Source: an uncultured Prevotella sp. (GTDB taxonomy: Bacteria > Bacteroidota > Bacteroidia > Bacteroidales > Bacteroidaceae). Taken from it: a stretch of DNA of 64,000 bases. Numbering within the stretch: position 1 is the stretch's first letter; every line of letters begins with the position of its first letter. Under the pieces are notes generated by a model that was given only the letters and a program-made list of their open reading frames with translations, was not told where the DNA came from and did no database searches. Position numbers and translations under genes: made by a program. Location of the stretch: the NCBI GenBank assembly GCA_945873145.1, contig CAMCBZ010000005.1, positions 40,788-104,787 of the forward strand, in the 5' to 3' direction. Shown one piece after another: positions 1-9,374 of this stretch.

Positions 1-205
1 AGAGGAATAAAGACATAGTAACAGATTAAACAAATGGATTATTAGACATAGTAACATAGTAACATATTAAACAGATAGTTTTTGGACATAGTAACATATT
101 AAACAGATTATGCTATATTATGTTCTATCTGTTACTATGTCTATAGTTATTATAGTTCTTATGTCTTAGTTACTATGTCTTTTAATACTTTGTCTTTTAA
201 TACTT
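1..205. repeat. Intergenic word array, family A (GACATAGTAACA / TTAAACAGAT, with inverted words TGTTACTATGTC; also TTTTAATACTTTGTC tandem)
   Basis: Direct words gacatagtaaca(t)attaaaca in the left half; inverted ctgttactatgtc and ttactatgtc in the right half; ttttaatactttgtc repeated in tandem up to the rsmA stop. Confidence 0.85.
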
Positions 206-211
206 TGTCTT

Positions 212-1018
212 TTATACCGCGCCGTTGTTCAGTTTGTCCGCAACCATGGAGGTGAGTTCCACGAATTGCTGGACGGAGAGCTGTTCGGGACGCTTCGTCA
301 TGATGTCTAGCGCGAAGAAGTCGGGCGAGGGCATGGCCTGTGGCGTGAAGAGCTGGCGCAACGAGACACGCAGCATCTTGCGGCGCTGGCCGAAGACCGT
401 CTTCACCACACGCTTGAAGAGCACCTCGTCGCAGCCGAGATCCGTTACGTTGTTGCGCGTCATGCGTATCACAGCACTCTTCACCTTTGGTGGCGGATTG
501 AAGACACCTTCGTCGACGGTGAAGAGATACTCCACGTCGTACCACGCTTGTATCATCACGCTGAGTATGCCGTAAGCCTTGTTGCCCGGTGCGGAGGCGA
601 TGCGCTGCGCTACCTCACGCTGGATCATACCCGTACAGCAGGGGATGAGATCCTTGTAGTCGAGCATCTTGAAGAAGATCTGTGACGAGATGTCGTAGGG
701 ATAGTTGCCCGTGAGCACAAACTGCCGGCCGTCGAAGATCTTGTTCAGGTCCATGCGCAGGAAGTCCTCACCGATGATCTGGTCACGCAGTTCGGGATAG
801 CGCTCGTTGAGATAAGCCACGCTCTCGGAGTCGATCTCCACGGCTTTGACCTCCCTGTTCTTCTTTACTAAATACTGCGTGAGGACGCCCATGCCCGGTC
901 CGATCTCCAAGATGGGCAGTGCTGGACACGCATCAACCGTGTCGGCGATGCGCCTTGCCACGTCAAGATCTGTCAGGAAGTGCTGACCGAGGTTTTTCTT
1001 TGGCTTTACTTGCTTCAT
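212..1018 (-). CDS. rsmA: 16S rRNA (adenine1518/1519-N6)-dimethyltransferase RsmA
   Basis: KPKKNLGQHFLTD start, LEIGPGMGVLT SAM motif, LTGNYPYDISSQI motif. Confidence 0.95.
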   Translation of the reverse strand: MKQVKPKKNLGQHFLTDLDVARRIADTVDACPALPILEIGPGMGVLTQYLVKKNREVKAVEIDSESVAYLNERYPELRDQIIGEDFLRMDLNKIFDGRQFVLTGNYPYDISSQIFFKMLDYKDLIPCCTGMIQREVAQRIASAPGNKAYGILSVMIQAWYDVEYLFTVDEGVFNPPPKVKSAVIRMTRNNVTDLGCDEVLFKRVVKTVFGQRRKMLRVSLRQLFTPQAMPSPDFFALDIMTKRPEQLSVQQFVELTSMVADKLNNGAV

Positions 1019-1105
1019 GTTGCTTGTATGTTTTTTCTTTGGTTACAAATGTACGAAAAACATTGGGGATAGGCAAGAAACGAGATGAAGAATTGCCGTC
1101 AGAGC

Positions 1106-1146
1106 ACAAAAAAAGACCGGAAACAGATTGCTCCATTCCCGGTCTT
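1106..1146 (-). terminator. Rho-independent terminator of the 31-aa small gene
   Basis: aagaccgg...ccggtctt stem followed on the minus strand by ttttttt. Confidence 0.75.
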
Positions 1147-1187
1147 CTATATATTCTCTCTATTTTTTTTCAAATCTAAAAGGCTGC

Positions 1188-1283
1188 TTACTTGCCCTCA
1201 ACCATGTGATCCATTGTCAGAGCCAGTGCAGAAGCACCTACGAAAGCAACAGCTACCAATGTGATAAATGTCATCATACTCAT
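1188..1283 (-). CDS. 31-aa small single-pass membrane protein MSMMTFITLVAVAFVGASALALTMDHMVEGK
   Basis: ATG at 1281-1283 after AAAGGT-type RBS; own promoter TTTG-N20-TACCTTTG near 1411-1442 and own terminator. Confidence 0.65.
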   Translation of the reverse strand: MSMMTFITLVAVAFVGASALALTMDHMVEGK

Positions 1284-1410
1284 AATCTTTTTACCTTTCT
1301 TTACTTTAAATTCTGCTTTTGTTATCCTTTGCCCTTGGTCTCGTGTTGTGGAGATCTTCTTGCGGGCTTTGTTATCCTTATGACCTCTATGGGTCTCTGT
1401 TTTACGCTTG

Positions 1411-1442
1411 CAAAGGTAGATGTTTTTCTCTGTGTGCGCAAA
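1411..1442 (-). promoter_or_regulatory. Bacteroidota-type promoter for the small gene
   Basis: Minus strand reads TTTG-N20-TACCTTTG; -7 box at 1411-1418. Confidence 0.6.
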
Positions 1443-1606
1443 CAATTATGGTTTTATTCGCGAAATATGTGGTTTTAATTGATACGTGTCAAGCGGATTG
1501 ACGTGTGTCAATGGGTTCTAAAAGGGTAGAAGCGTACATTATAAAATGATTTTTTTTCTAAAAAAGTTTCGTTATTCCACTGAATTACATTACTTTTGTA
1601 TGCTAT

Positions 1607-2626
1607 ATGAAGAACGGAAACACCATCAACAACATAGTGAAGGTGGCATTGAGCCTGTTGCTGGGCGGTGCCATCCTCTATTGGATGTATCGTGGCTTTG
1701 ACTTCCAAGGCATGAAGCAGGTGTTGCTCCACGGGATGGACTGGACATGGATGCTCCTCTCCTTTCCTTTCGGCATACTGGCGCAGGCCTTCCGTGGCTG
1801 GCGCTGGCAGCAGACCTTAGAGCCGGTGGGAGAGAAGCCTCGCGCCTCGGTGTCGGTCAACAGCATCTTTGTGTCCTATGCCGTGAGCTTGCTGATTCCC
1901 CGTGTGGGCGAGTTCGCGCGCTGTGGCATCCTGCGGCGGTGGGACGGTGTGTCGTTTCCCAAGGCTTTGGGAACGGTGGTCACTGAGCGAGCCATCGACT
2001 CCGTATTGGTGATGGTGATGATCGTAGCCACGCTTCTCTCGCAGTTCCGTGTCTTCCAGTCTTTCTTCCGGCGCACGGGCACGCGTGTTGATGAGTTTTT
2101 GGCAAGCTTCTCGTCTACGGGCTGGCTGGTGACGATGATATGTGGCATAGCCGTGATCATCCTGCTCTGGGTGCTGCTCAGAAAGATGTCTATATATAAT
2201 AAGGTGAAGGATCTCTTCCATGGACTGTGGCAGGGAGTAGTGTCGGTGCGCTATGTCAAGAACGTACCCTTGTTCATTTTCTACTCCGTTGCCATTTGGG
2301 CTTGTTACTTCCTTCACTACTATCTCACCTTTTTCTGCTTCGATGCGACCCGCCATTTAGGTTTCGCCTGTGCGATGGTCACGTTCATCGTCGGCAGCAT
2401 CGCTGTCATCGTGCCCACTCCCAACGGTGCGGGTCCCTGGCATTTCGCGGTGAAGACCATGCTCATCCTCTATGGTGTAGCGTCTACGGCAGCCCTGAAC
2501 TTTGTGCTTATTGTCCACAGCATACAGACTTTGCTCGTCGTGCTCATCGGCATCTATGGATGGATGGCCTTAAGTTTCACGAAGAAGAGGGTGAGCAACA
2601 AGAAAGAGACTATCATCAGTGAATAA
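1607..2626 (+). CDS. Lysylphosphatidylglycerol synthase TM region / UPF0104 (flippase-like) membrane protein
   Basis: Multi-TM protein with RGWRW, PRVGEFAR and PTPNGAGPWH motifs; TACTTTTG promoter box upstream. Confidence 0.8.
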   Translation: MKNGNTINNIVKVALSLLLGGAILYWMYRGFDFQGMKQVLLHGMDWTWMLLSFPFGILAQAFRGWRWQQTLEPVGEKPRASVSVNSIFVSYAVSLLIPRVGEFARCGILRRWDGVSFPKALGTVVTERAIDSVLVMVMIVATLLSQFRVFQSFFRRTGTRVDEFLASFSSTGWLVTMICGIAVIILLWVLLRKMSIYNKVKDLFHGLWQGVVSVRYVKNVPLFIFYSVAIWACYFLHYYLTFFCFDATRHLGFACAMVTFIVGSIAVIVPTPNGAGPWHFAVKTMLILYGVASTAALNFVLIVHSIQTLLVVLIGIYGWMALSFTKKRVSNKKETIISE

Positions 2627-2661
2627 GTAAAATATTTATTGTAACCATTAAACGTAATATT

Positions 2662-4116
2662 ATGAGTGAAATCAGCAATCTGCAGCCAGCAGCCATCTGG
2701 CGCAACTTCGACGCACTGACACAGGTGCCGCGTCCGTCGGGACACTTAGAGAAAGTACAGCAGTTCCTTCTCGACTTCGCAGCAAAGATTGGCGTGGAGG
2801 CTTTCAAGGACGCTGGCGGCAATATCGTCATGCGCAAACCGGCCACCCCGGGCTATGAGAACCGTAAGACCACGCTGTTGCAGGCTCACATGGATATGGT
2901 GCCTCAGAAGACGCCTGACAGCCAGCATAACTTCGAGACAGACCCTATTGAGACCTATGTTGAGGACGGTTGGGTGCACGCCAAAGGCACTACGCTCGGA
3001 TCTGACGACGGTATCGGCGTGGCAGCCATCATGGGCGTGTTCGAGAGCAATGACCTCAAGCACGGACCTTTGGAGGCTCTGATCACACGCGACGAGGAGA
3101 CAGGTATGTATGGAGCCAATGAACTGCCCAAGGGAGAACTCAACGCCGACTACTATCTCAACCTCGACTCTGAGACATGGGGAAACTTCTGCATCGGTAG
3201 TGCAGGCGGTATCGACATCACCGCTACAATGCAATATCAGGAAGTGGAGAACGATCAGGAGGCTGCCGTCAAGGTAACTTTGAAGGGATTGCGTGGTGGA
3301 CACTCAGGTCTGGAGATCAATGCCGGTCGTGCCAACGCCAATAAGGAGATGGTGCGTCTCGTGCGTGAGGCTATCGCCGAGCTGGGTGCCCGCCTGGTCT
3401 GCTGGGAAGGCGGCAACATGCGCAATGCCATTCCGTCTCATGCCGAGGTGGTGCTCGCTTTGCCAAAGGCAAATGTAGAGGCACTGAAACAGATGGTAGA
3501 GAAGCAGCGTCTGGCTATCGAGGATGAGTTCAAGACGATAGAGAGCAACGTGCTGTTCTTCTGCGAGGAGGTCGACAAGCCGGCTACACTGGTACCGGAA
3601 GAGATTCAGGACAATCTCGTGGACGCTATCTACGGTTGCCACAACGGTGTGGTGCGCTTCATCCCTGTCAAGCCCGACGTGGTGGAGACCTCGTCAAACC
3701 TCGCCATCATCTCCATCGGAGAGGGTAAGGCCGCTATCAAGATCCTGGCTCGCTCCAGCCGCGAGGATATGAAGATGTATGTTGCTACACAGTTGGAGAG
3801 CGTGTTCTCCATGGCAGGCATGAAGGTGGAGTTCTCCGGCTCTTACGGTGGTTGGGATCCCAATCCCGACAGCTCTCTGCTGAAGTTACTGTGCAAGGTC
3901 TACAAAGAACAGAATGGCAAGGACGCTACCGTTGTTGTGGATCATGCCGGACTGGAGTGCTCTGTGATCCTGGAGAAGTACCCCAACATGGAGGTCGTCT
4001 CTCTCGGTCCTACGCTCCGCAGCCCGCACACTGTCAACGAGCGCTTCGAAATTGCTACCGCTGAGCCTTTCTGGAAGCTGCTGACAGCAGTGCTCGAGCA
4101 AGTCCCCGAGAAGTAG
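2662..4116 (+). CDS. pepD: Aminoacyl-histidine dipeptidase (cytosol non-specific dipeptidase)
   Basis: LLQAHMDMVPQK, LGSDDGIGVA, DEETGMYGA and LRGGHSGLEI motifs of PepD (M20). Confidence 0.92.
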   Translation: MSEISNLQPAAIWRNFDALTQVPRPSGHLEKVQQFLLDFAAKIGVEAFKDAGGNIVMRKPATPGYENRKTTLLQAHMDMVPQKTPDSQHNFETDPIETYVEDGWVHAKGTTLGSDDGIGVAAIMGVFESNDLKHGPLEALITRDEETGMYGANELPKGELNADYYLNLDSETWGNFCIGSAGGIDITATMQYQEVENDQEAAVKVTLKGLRGGHSGLEINAGRANANKEMVRLVREAIAELGARLVCWEGGNMRNAIPSHAEVVLALPKANVEALKQMVEKQRLAIEDEFKTIESNVLFFCEEVDKPATLVPEEIQDNLVDAIYGCHNGVVRFIPVKPDVVETSSNLAIISIGEGKAAIKILARSSREDMKMYVATQLESVFSMAGMKVEFSGSYGGWDPNPDSSLLKLLCKVYKEQNGKDATVVVDHAGLECSVILEKYPNMEVVSLGPTLRSPHTVNERFEIATAEPFWKLLTAVLEQVPEK

Positions 4117-4133
4117 ACGATAAAGACAGGGCC

Positions 4134-4400
4134 CTTTTAAGACATAAAGACATGTCCTTGTTTTTAAGACATAAAGACATAAAAGACATATTCTAAAGGA
4201 CAAGTCATCTTTTAAGACATAAAGACATGTCCTTGTTTTTAAGACATAAAGACATAAAAGACATATTCTAAAGGACAAGTCATCTTTTAAGACATAAAGA
4301 CATAAAGAACATATTTTCTTCTTGTCTTTATGTCTTTTTTGTTTTATGTCTAAAATATGTCTTTATGTCTAAATAAAAAGAAGTCTGTCTTCCTGTCTTT
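4134..4400. repeat. Intergenic word array, family B (AAGACATAAAGACAT), with a perfect 75-bp tandem duplication
   Basis: 4134-4208 and 4209-4283 read identically; partial third copy from 4284; inverted words (tctttatgtctttt) at 4323-4376. Confidence 0.92.
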
Positions 4401-4592
4401 CTTTTGTCTCTTCTGTCATCAAAAAGAATATTAAATCGTTGGCTCGCTCGCATATTTTTTCTAATTTTGCAGTCAGTTAATCAATATTCATCAATTTATG
4501 GACGATTATCACGCGGAAAACTTCAAGTATTAACGTGAGGATTCGACTCAGAGAGTCAGTCCCCACACATCTTTTCATGGAGATTGGCTACA

Positions 4593-5519
4593 ATGAGAAC
4601 ATATTGGAACATTGAGAAAAAGCTGAGCGCCCTCCAGGAGTGGCAGCCCAACTGCTGGATTCAAGTAACGTGTCCCACCGACGATGACCAGCGCGAACTG
4701 GTGGACAAATTCAATATCCCCGATTATTTCCTTAGCGACATCAGCGATACTGATGAGCGTGCCCGCTATGAGTACGACGATGGTTGGATGCTCATCATCT
4801 TGCGTATCCCATACGTCAAGGAGGTGAAGAGCCGCACACCTTATACTACTGTGCCGCTCGGTATCATCCATAAGCGCGACGTGACCATCACTGTCTGCTT
4901 CTACGAGACGAATATGATGATCGACTTCGTCAGCTATCAGCAGAAACGCGGTGAGGGATTCACCGACTATGTCGACATGATCTTCCGTCTCTTCCTCTCC
5001 AGTGCCGTGTGGTATCTGAAGCGGTTGAAGCAGATCAACACCCTTATCGAGAAGGCTAAGCACAACCTCGACAGCGAGATCAACAACGAGAGTCTGATCG
5101 GACTGTCAAGGCTGCAAGACTCTCTGACCTTCTTCATCACTTCCATCCGTGGCAATGAGAACCTGTTGCAGAAGCTGAAGTTCAAACTGCAAGTCGATGA
5201 GTTGGATGCCGACCTTATTGAGGATGTCAGTATCGAGATGACGCAGGCGCGCGAGACTACCAACATCTACTCCAACATTCTGGAGTCGACGATGGACACC
5301 TATCAGAGCGTTATCAACAACAACATGAACACGACGATGCGTAACCTTTCGTCGATCAACATCGTACTGATGTTCCCTACGCTCATCGCCAGTTTCTATG
5401 GTATGAACGTTGTCAACGGGCTCGAGTCCTCGCACTATGGCTTTGTCATCACCATCGCCATATCTATTGTCGTGACTGCTATCAGCCTGTGGTATTTGAA
5501 ACGAAAACGGCTCCTTTAA
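4593..5519 (+). CDS. corA: CorA-family magnesium/divalent cation transporter
   Basis: C-terminal FYGMNVVNG (GMN motif) followed by two TM segments; ATG at 4593. Confidence 0.88.
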   Translation: MRTYWNIEKKLSALQEWQPNCWIQVTCPTDDDQRELVDKFNIPDYFLSDISDTDERARYEYDDGWMLIILRIPYVKEVKSRTPYTTVPLGIIHKRDVTITVCFYETNMMIDFVSYQQKRGEGFTDYVDMIFRLFLSSAVWYLKRLKQINTLIEKAKHNLDSEINNESLIGLSRLQDSLTFFITSIRGNENLLQKLKFKLQVDELDADLIEDVSIEMTQARETTNIYSNILESTMDTYQSVINNNMNTTMRNLSSINIVLMFPTLIASFYGMNVVNGLESSHYGFVITIAISIVVTAISLWYLKRKRLL

Positions 5520-5706
5520 TACGCTAAACGGCGGCAAACTTAAGTTTTTTCGTAAAAAAACAGTAGTTTTTGTTGGAATTACAGTTTTTTTGTTTAAGTT
5601 TGCATAATAATATCAAATAGCATGTGTTGTCTGCTCTCTTGTCGTCTGTGTATAGAGACGGGGGAGGGACAAGTGACAAACCGAATCATAAACTTAAAAC
5701 GGTGTA

Positions 5707-7692
5707 ATGATGGACTCTCAAGAAAACGCCTTGGAGCAGGATAAGAACCTGGCCCAGGGAGCCACGGAAGGCGAACAGAATGCTGTGCAGGCACAGGACG
5801 AGAATGTAGAAAACGCAAAGGCCACTGAGGCTCCTGCTGCTGAATCGTCTGATACCGAGCAGCAAGAAGCGTCTGCAAACAAGGAACAGTCGGCCGAAAG
5901 CCAGAAACAAGAGGATGAGCCACAGACGGCTGAAGCCTCCGAAGCAAATCAGAATGGCGACAGTTCTGCGGAACAGCCTGCTCATAAGGTCTATGCCTCT
6001 AAGCAGGAAGTGCTCGAAAGAATCAAGGAGATTGCCCGCAACGAGGACAAACCCGACAAGGATGAAGTGGAGCACTTGAAGTCTTCCTTCTACAGATTCC
6101 ACATTGCCGAGCGCGAGAAACGGCAGAAAGACTATCTCGAAGCCGGTGGCGATCCTGAGAAATATCAGATTCTGCCCGATGACGACGAGGAGACTTTCAA
6201 GGCTGAGATGCAGATTATCAAGGAGAAGCGTGCCAAGGCTTTCCAAGAGCAGGAGGCTGAGAAGCAGGCCAATCTGCAACGTAAGCTCGACATCATCGAG
6301 AAGATCAAGGCAATGGCTACCTCGCCTGAGGAGGCCAACAAAAACTATAATGAGTTCAAAGAACTGCAAAAGGAGTTCAAGGACATCAAGTCTGTGCCGC
6401 CAGAGAAAGCCAATGAGGTGTGGCGCAACTACCAGCTCTATGTAGAGCAGTTCTATGACTTGCTCAACCTCAACCGCGAAGCCCGTGAATATGACTTCAA
6501 GAAGAACCTTGAAGCCAAGACGAAGCTCTGCGAGGAAGCAGAAGCTTTGGACAAGGTGCCCGACGTGGTCAGCGCCTTCCATCAGTTGCAGGAGCTGCAC
6601 GCTCAGTATCGTGAGATCGGTCCTGTTGCCAAAGATCTGCGTGAACAGATCTGGGCGCGCTTCAAGGCTGCCAGCACGGTCATCAACAAAAAGCACCAGC
6701 AGCACTTTGAGGAGCTTCGTGCCAAGGAGGAGGAGAACCTCGCCAAGAAAACAGAGCTCTGCGAGAAGGTGGAAGCCTTAGCCAAAGAGGAGAACAAGGG
6801 CATCGGCGACTGGGAGAAGCATTCCAAGGCCATCATCGCCTTGCAGCAGGAGTGGAAGACCATCGGCTTTGCTCCGCAGAAGATGAATGTGAAGATCTTT
6901 GAGCGCTTCCGTGCGGCTTGTGACGACTTCTTCAGCCGCAAGAGCGAGTTCTTCAAACAACTCAAGCAGCAGTTCGCTGCCAACGCTGAGAAGAAGCGCG
7001 AACTCATCAAGAAAGCACAGGAGCTGACCGACTCCACCGACTGGAAGACTACGGGAGATAAGTTTGTCGCTCTGCAAAAGGAGTGGAAGACGATCGGCGC
7101 TGTGCCAAAGAAGCTCGGTGACCAGCTGTGGAACGAGTTCCTCACGGCTTGCAACCACTTCTTCGATGCTCGCAATGCCGCTCACGCCGGTACGCGTACG
7201 GAAGAGAAAGCCAATCTGCAAAAGAAACGCGACATCATCGCTCAGCTCAAGGAACTGGCCGAGCAGGGCGTGGACAATGCGCAGGATAAGGTGCAGGAAC
7301 TTGTCGACGCCTATAACGCTGTCGGTCATGTGCCGTTCAAGGAGAAAGATAAGATTTTCAAGGAGTACCACGATGTGCTGGACAAGATCTACAGCGATCT
7401 GCACGTGTCTGTGGCCCGCCGTCGTCTCGACAACTTCAAGCAGAATCTGCGCAACGTGGCTAAGCGTGGTGAGGATGCTGTGGACAATGAGCGTGGTCGT
7501 CTGGCCCGCCGCTATGAGCAGCTCAAGCAGGAGATTGCCACCTACGAGAACAACCTCGGCTTCCTGAATATCTCAAGCAAGAAGGGCAACAGTCTCGTTG
7601 ACGAGATGAACCGTAAGGTGCAGCGACTCAAAGACGACGCTGAGCTCGTGCGCCAGAAGATCAAGGCTATCGACAGTCAAGATAATAATTAA
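5707..7692 (+). CDS. DUF349 repeat protein with acidic N-terminus
   Basis: Repeated LQ.EWK.IG..P and W..F..A...FF blocks typical of DUF349. Confidence 0.85.
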   Translation: MMDSQENALEQDKNLAQGATEGEQNAVQAQDENVENAKATEAPAAESSDTEQQEASANKEQSAESQKQEDEPQTAEASEANQNGDSSAEQPAHKVYASKQEVLERIKEIARNEDKPDKDEVEHLKSSFYRFHIAEREKRQKDYLEAGGDPEKYQILPDDDEETFKAEMQIIKEKRAKAFQEQEAEKQANLQRKLDIIEKIKAMATSPEEANKNYNEFKELQKEFKDIKSVPPEKANEVWRNYQLYVEQFYDLLNLNREAREYDFKKNLEAKTKLCEEAEALDKVPDVVSAFHQLQELHAQYREIGPVAKDLREQIWARFKAASTVINKKHQQHFEELRAKEEENLAKKTELCEKVEALAKEENKGIGDWEKHSKAIIALQQEWKTIGFAPQKMNVKIFERFRAACDDFFSRKSEFFKQLKQQFAANAEKKRELIKKAQELTDSTDWKTTGDKFVALQKEWKTIGAVPKKLGDQLWNEFLTACNHFFDARNAAHAGTRTEEKANLQKKRDIIAQLKELAEQGVDNAQDKVQELVDAYNAVGHVPFKEKDKIFKEYHDVLDKIYSDLHVSVARRRLDNFKQNLRNVAKRGEDAVDNERGRLARRYEQLKQEIATYENNLGFLNISSKKGNSLVDEMNRKVQRLKDDAELVRQKIKAIDSQDNN

Positions 7693-7713
7693 CCTGCCAA
7701 TCATATTAGAAGG

Positions 7714-7754
7714 TCCCAAGTTTTGAGACGTGAGTCCCATACTTGGGATTTTTT
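7714..7754 (+). terminator. Rho-independent terminator after the DUF349 gene
   Basis: tcccaag...cttggga stem followed by tttttt. Confidence 0.65.
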
Positions 7755-7852
7755 GTTTGTGGCAGAAACGCCAATTTGTGGTTGAGCAGACCGCCTAAAG
7801 AGTTTGTTGTCCTCACGCTTTTAAAATCTTTATAAGCGTAGAGCCACGGATT

Positions 7853-8090
7853 TGTTCTTCCACGAATCTTCACGAGTCTCCACTAATGTGGGGCGATAGC
7901 TACTTGTGTCTATTCGTGTAGATTCGTATTTTGACTCTTCCGCGACTCTTCACGAATTACCACTAATGACGATTAATAGCTATTCGTGTAGATTTGTGTA
8001 GATTCGTGGATAGCTCTTCTACGCTTTATACGAATCTTCACGAATGACGGTCGAAACTATTCGTGTTGGTTAGTATCGATTCGTAGCTTT
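7853..8090. repeat. Intergenic word array, family C (CACGAATCTTCACGA / ATTCGTGTAGATTCGTG)
   Basis: Three successive units pairing ACGAATCTTCACGA-type words with inverted TTCGTGTAGATTCGT-type words. Confidence 0.85.
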
Positions 8091-8174
8091 GTCCTTACGC
8101 GAGTCGAGTCCTTTTGAAAACATCGATATGACAGATGCTGTAACTGCTTGTGATCTTGTTAAATTGCCACTCGC

Positions 8175-8270
8175 TACATGGTCAAACAAATGTTATGCTT
8201 TTGGTCAAACAAATGTTAGACTCAAAGTCAAACAAATGTTAGACTTATGGTCAAACACTTGTTTGACCAT
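8175..8270. repeat. Intergenic word array, family D (TGGTCAAACAAATGTTAGAC)
   Basis: Four gtcaaaca repeats (three as gtcaaacaaatgtta), ending in the inverted copy gtcaaacacttgtttgacc. Confidence 0.85.
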
Positions 8271-8345
8271 CAATAAAATTCCATTTTTCACGCATATTCC
8301 TTTACTTTTCTGCCTTATTACCCTTTTTTCTTTTTAATACCCTTT

Positions 8346-9374
8346 TTACCTTTTTACTTTTCTCTTTGGTTTCCCCGTCTCCGTCATGGGTATCTTGTCG
8401 ATGTGCTGCACTTCCCGCGGAACCCAGTATTTTGGCAGGACACGGCGGCAGATGGCGGCAACGGCATCGGTGTCGGTGGCTTCGGTGAGCAGGATCTCAG
8501 CCTCGCCGAACTTCACGTCCTTGCGTCGGGCAATGACAAAAGGCGCTGAGAGATGAGGCTTCAAGGCATGCTCCACCTCTTCAATCTGTATCTTGATGCC
8601 ACCAGAGACAATCACGTTGTCCTTACGTCCGAGGATGCGGAAGCCCTTGCCGGGGACGATCTCTGCGCGGTCGTTGGTCTTTAGTGTTCCCTCATGCACC
8701 AAGGGGGCGTCGATCATCAGGCAATCATCTTGGTCCAGGCTTACTTTTACACTTGGGAAAGGCTGGTACCACTCACTGGCCTCAGGGCCGTTGAGTCGCC
8801 TTAAAGCGATATGCGAGAGCGTCTCTGTCATGCCGTAGGTGCTCCACACCGCATGGGGAAAGTCACGCAAGGCGGTAGCCAACTGGTCATCGATAGCCCC
8901 GCCGCCGATGATCAGATGTCGGGTCTGACGCAGCAGCGCCGCCTCCTCGGGTACTTGCAGGGTGTTGTAGACTTGCAGGGGAACCATAGCGGCAAAGGTT
9001 GGAGCCGCGATTTCCTGCCCTTGTAGACAAGGGTAAGGCAGGGCAGCAGGGTCTTGGAAGTCAGTCTCCGTGACGCCTTGTCCTTGCAATAAGGCCGCCA
9101 TGGGATGCCCACTCGGCTCTACGCTGAGCAGGCGCAACTGTCGCTCGATAGACCGCACCACGACCATCTTAGCGCCGATATACTTCAGATTCATGCAGAG
9201 CAGTGCCGTGTCGCCGGGTTGCAGTCCAAGGAAGTCGCATGTGATGCGGGCTGAGTTGCGCATCTTTTCTTTCTCAGCCCACATCGGTTTGGGTGCGCCT
9301 GTACTGCCACTTGTGTGCACGAGTACGCGGTCGCTATTGTTGCGCCACTCACTTAGGAATTCTTCGAGTACCAT
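8346..9374 (-). CDS. menE: o-Succinylbenzoate-CoA ligase
   Basis: AMP-binding signatures VHTSGSTGAPKPMWAEK, STYGMTETLSH, ILGRKDNVIVSGG; sits in the men cluster. Confidence 0.88.
   Translation of the reverse strand: MVLEEFLSEWRNNSDRVLVHTSGSTGAPKPMWAEKEKMRNSARITCDFLGLQPGDTALLCMNLKYIGAKMVVVRSIERQLRLLSVEPSGHPMAALLQGQGVTETDFQDPAALPYPCLQGQEIAAPTFAAMVPLQVYNTLQVPEEAALLRQTRHLIIGGGAIDDQLATALRDFPHAVWSTYGMTETLSHIALRRLNGPEASEWYQPFPSVKVSLDQDDCLMIDAPLVHEGTLKTNDRAEIVPGKGFRILGRKDNVIVSGGIKIQIEEVEHALKPHLSAPFVIARRKDVKFGEAEILLTEATDTDAVAAICRRVLPKYWVPREVQHIDKIPMTETGKPKRKVKR

Noticed and set aside
3886-4278. 130-aa minus-strand ORF with SFRICLLCLYVLKTRTCLYVLK repeated
   Set aside because: The repeat is the 75-bp family B duplication (25 codons) read antisense, fused to antisense pepD; no sign of a real gene
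5686-6705. 339-aa antisense ORF over the DUF349 gene
   Set aside because: Mirror ORF of a strongly codon-biased gene; Leu-rich composition is the complement of Glu/Lys codons
8089-8337. 82-aa ORF in the DUF349-menE gap
   Set aside because: Runs through family C and D repeats; VKQMLDLWSNTCLTIN is the translated repeat word
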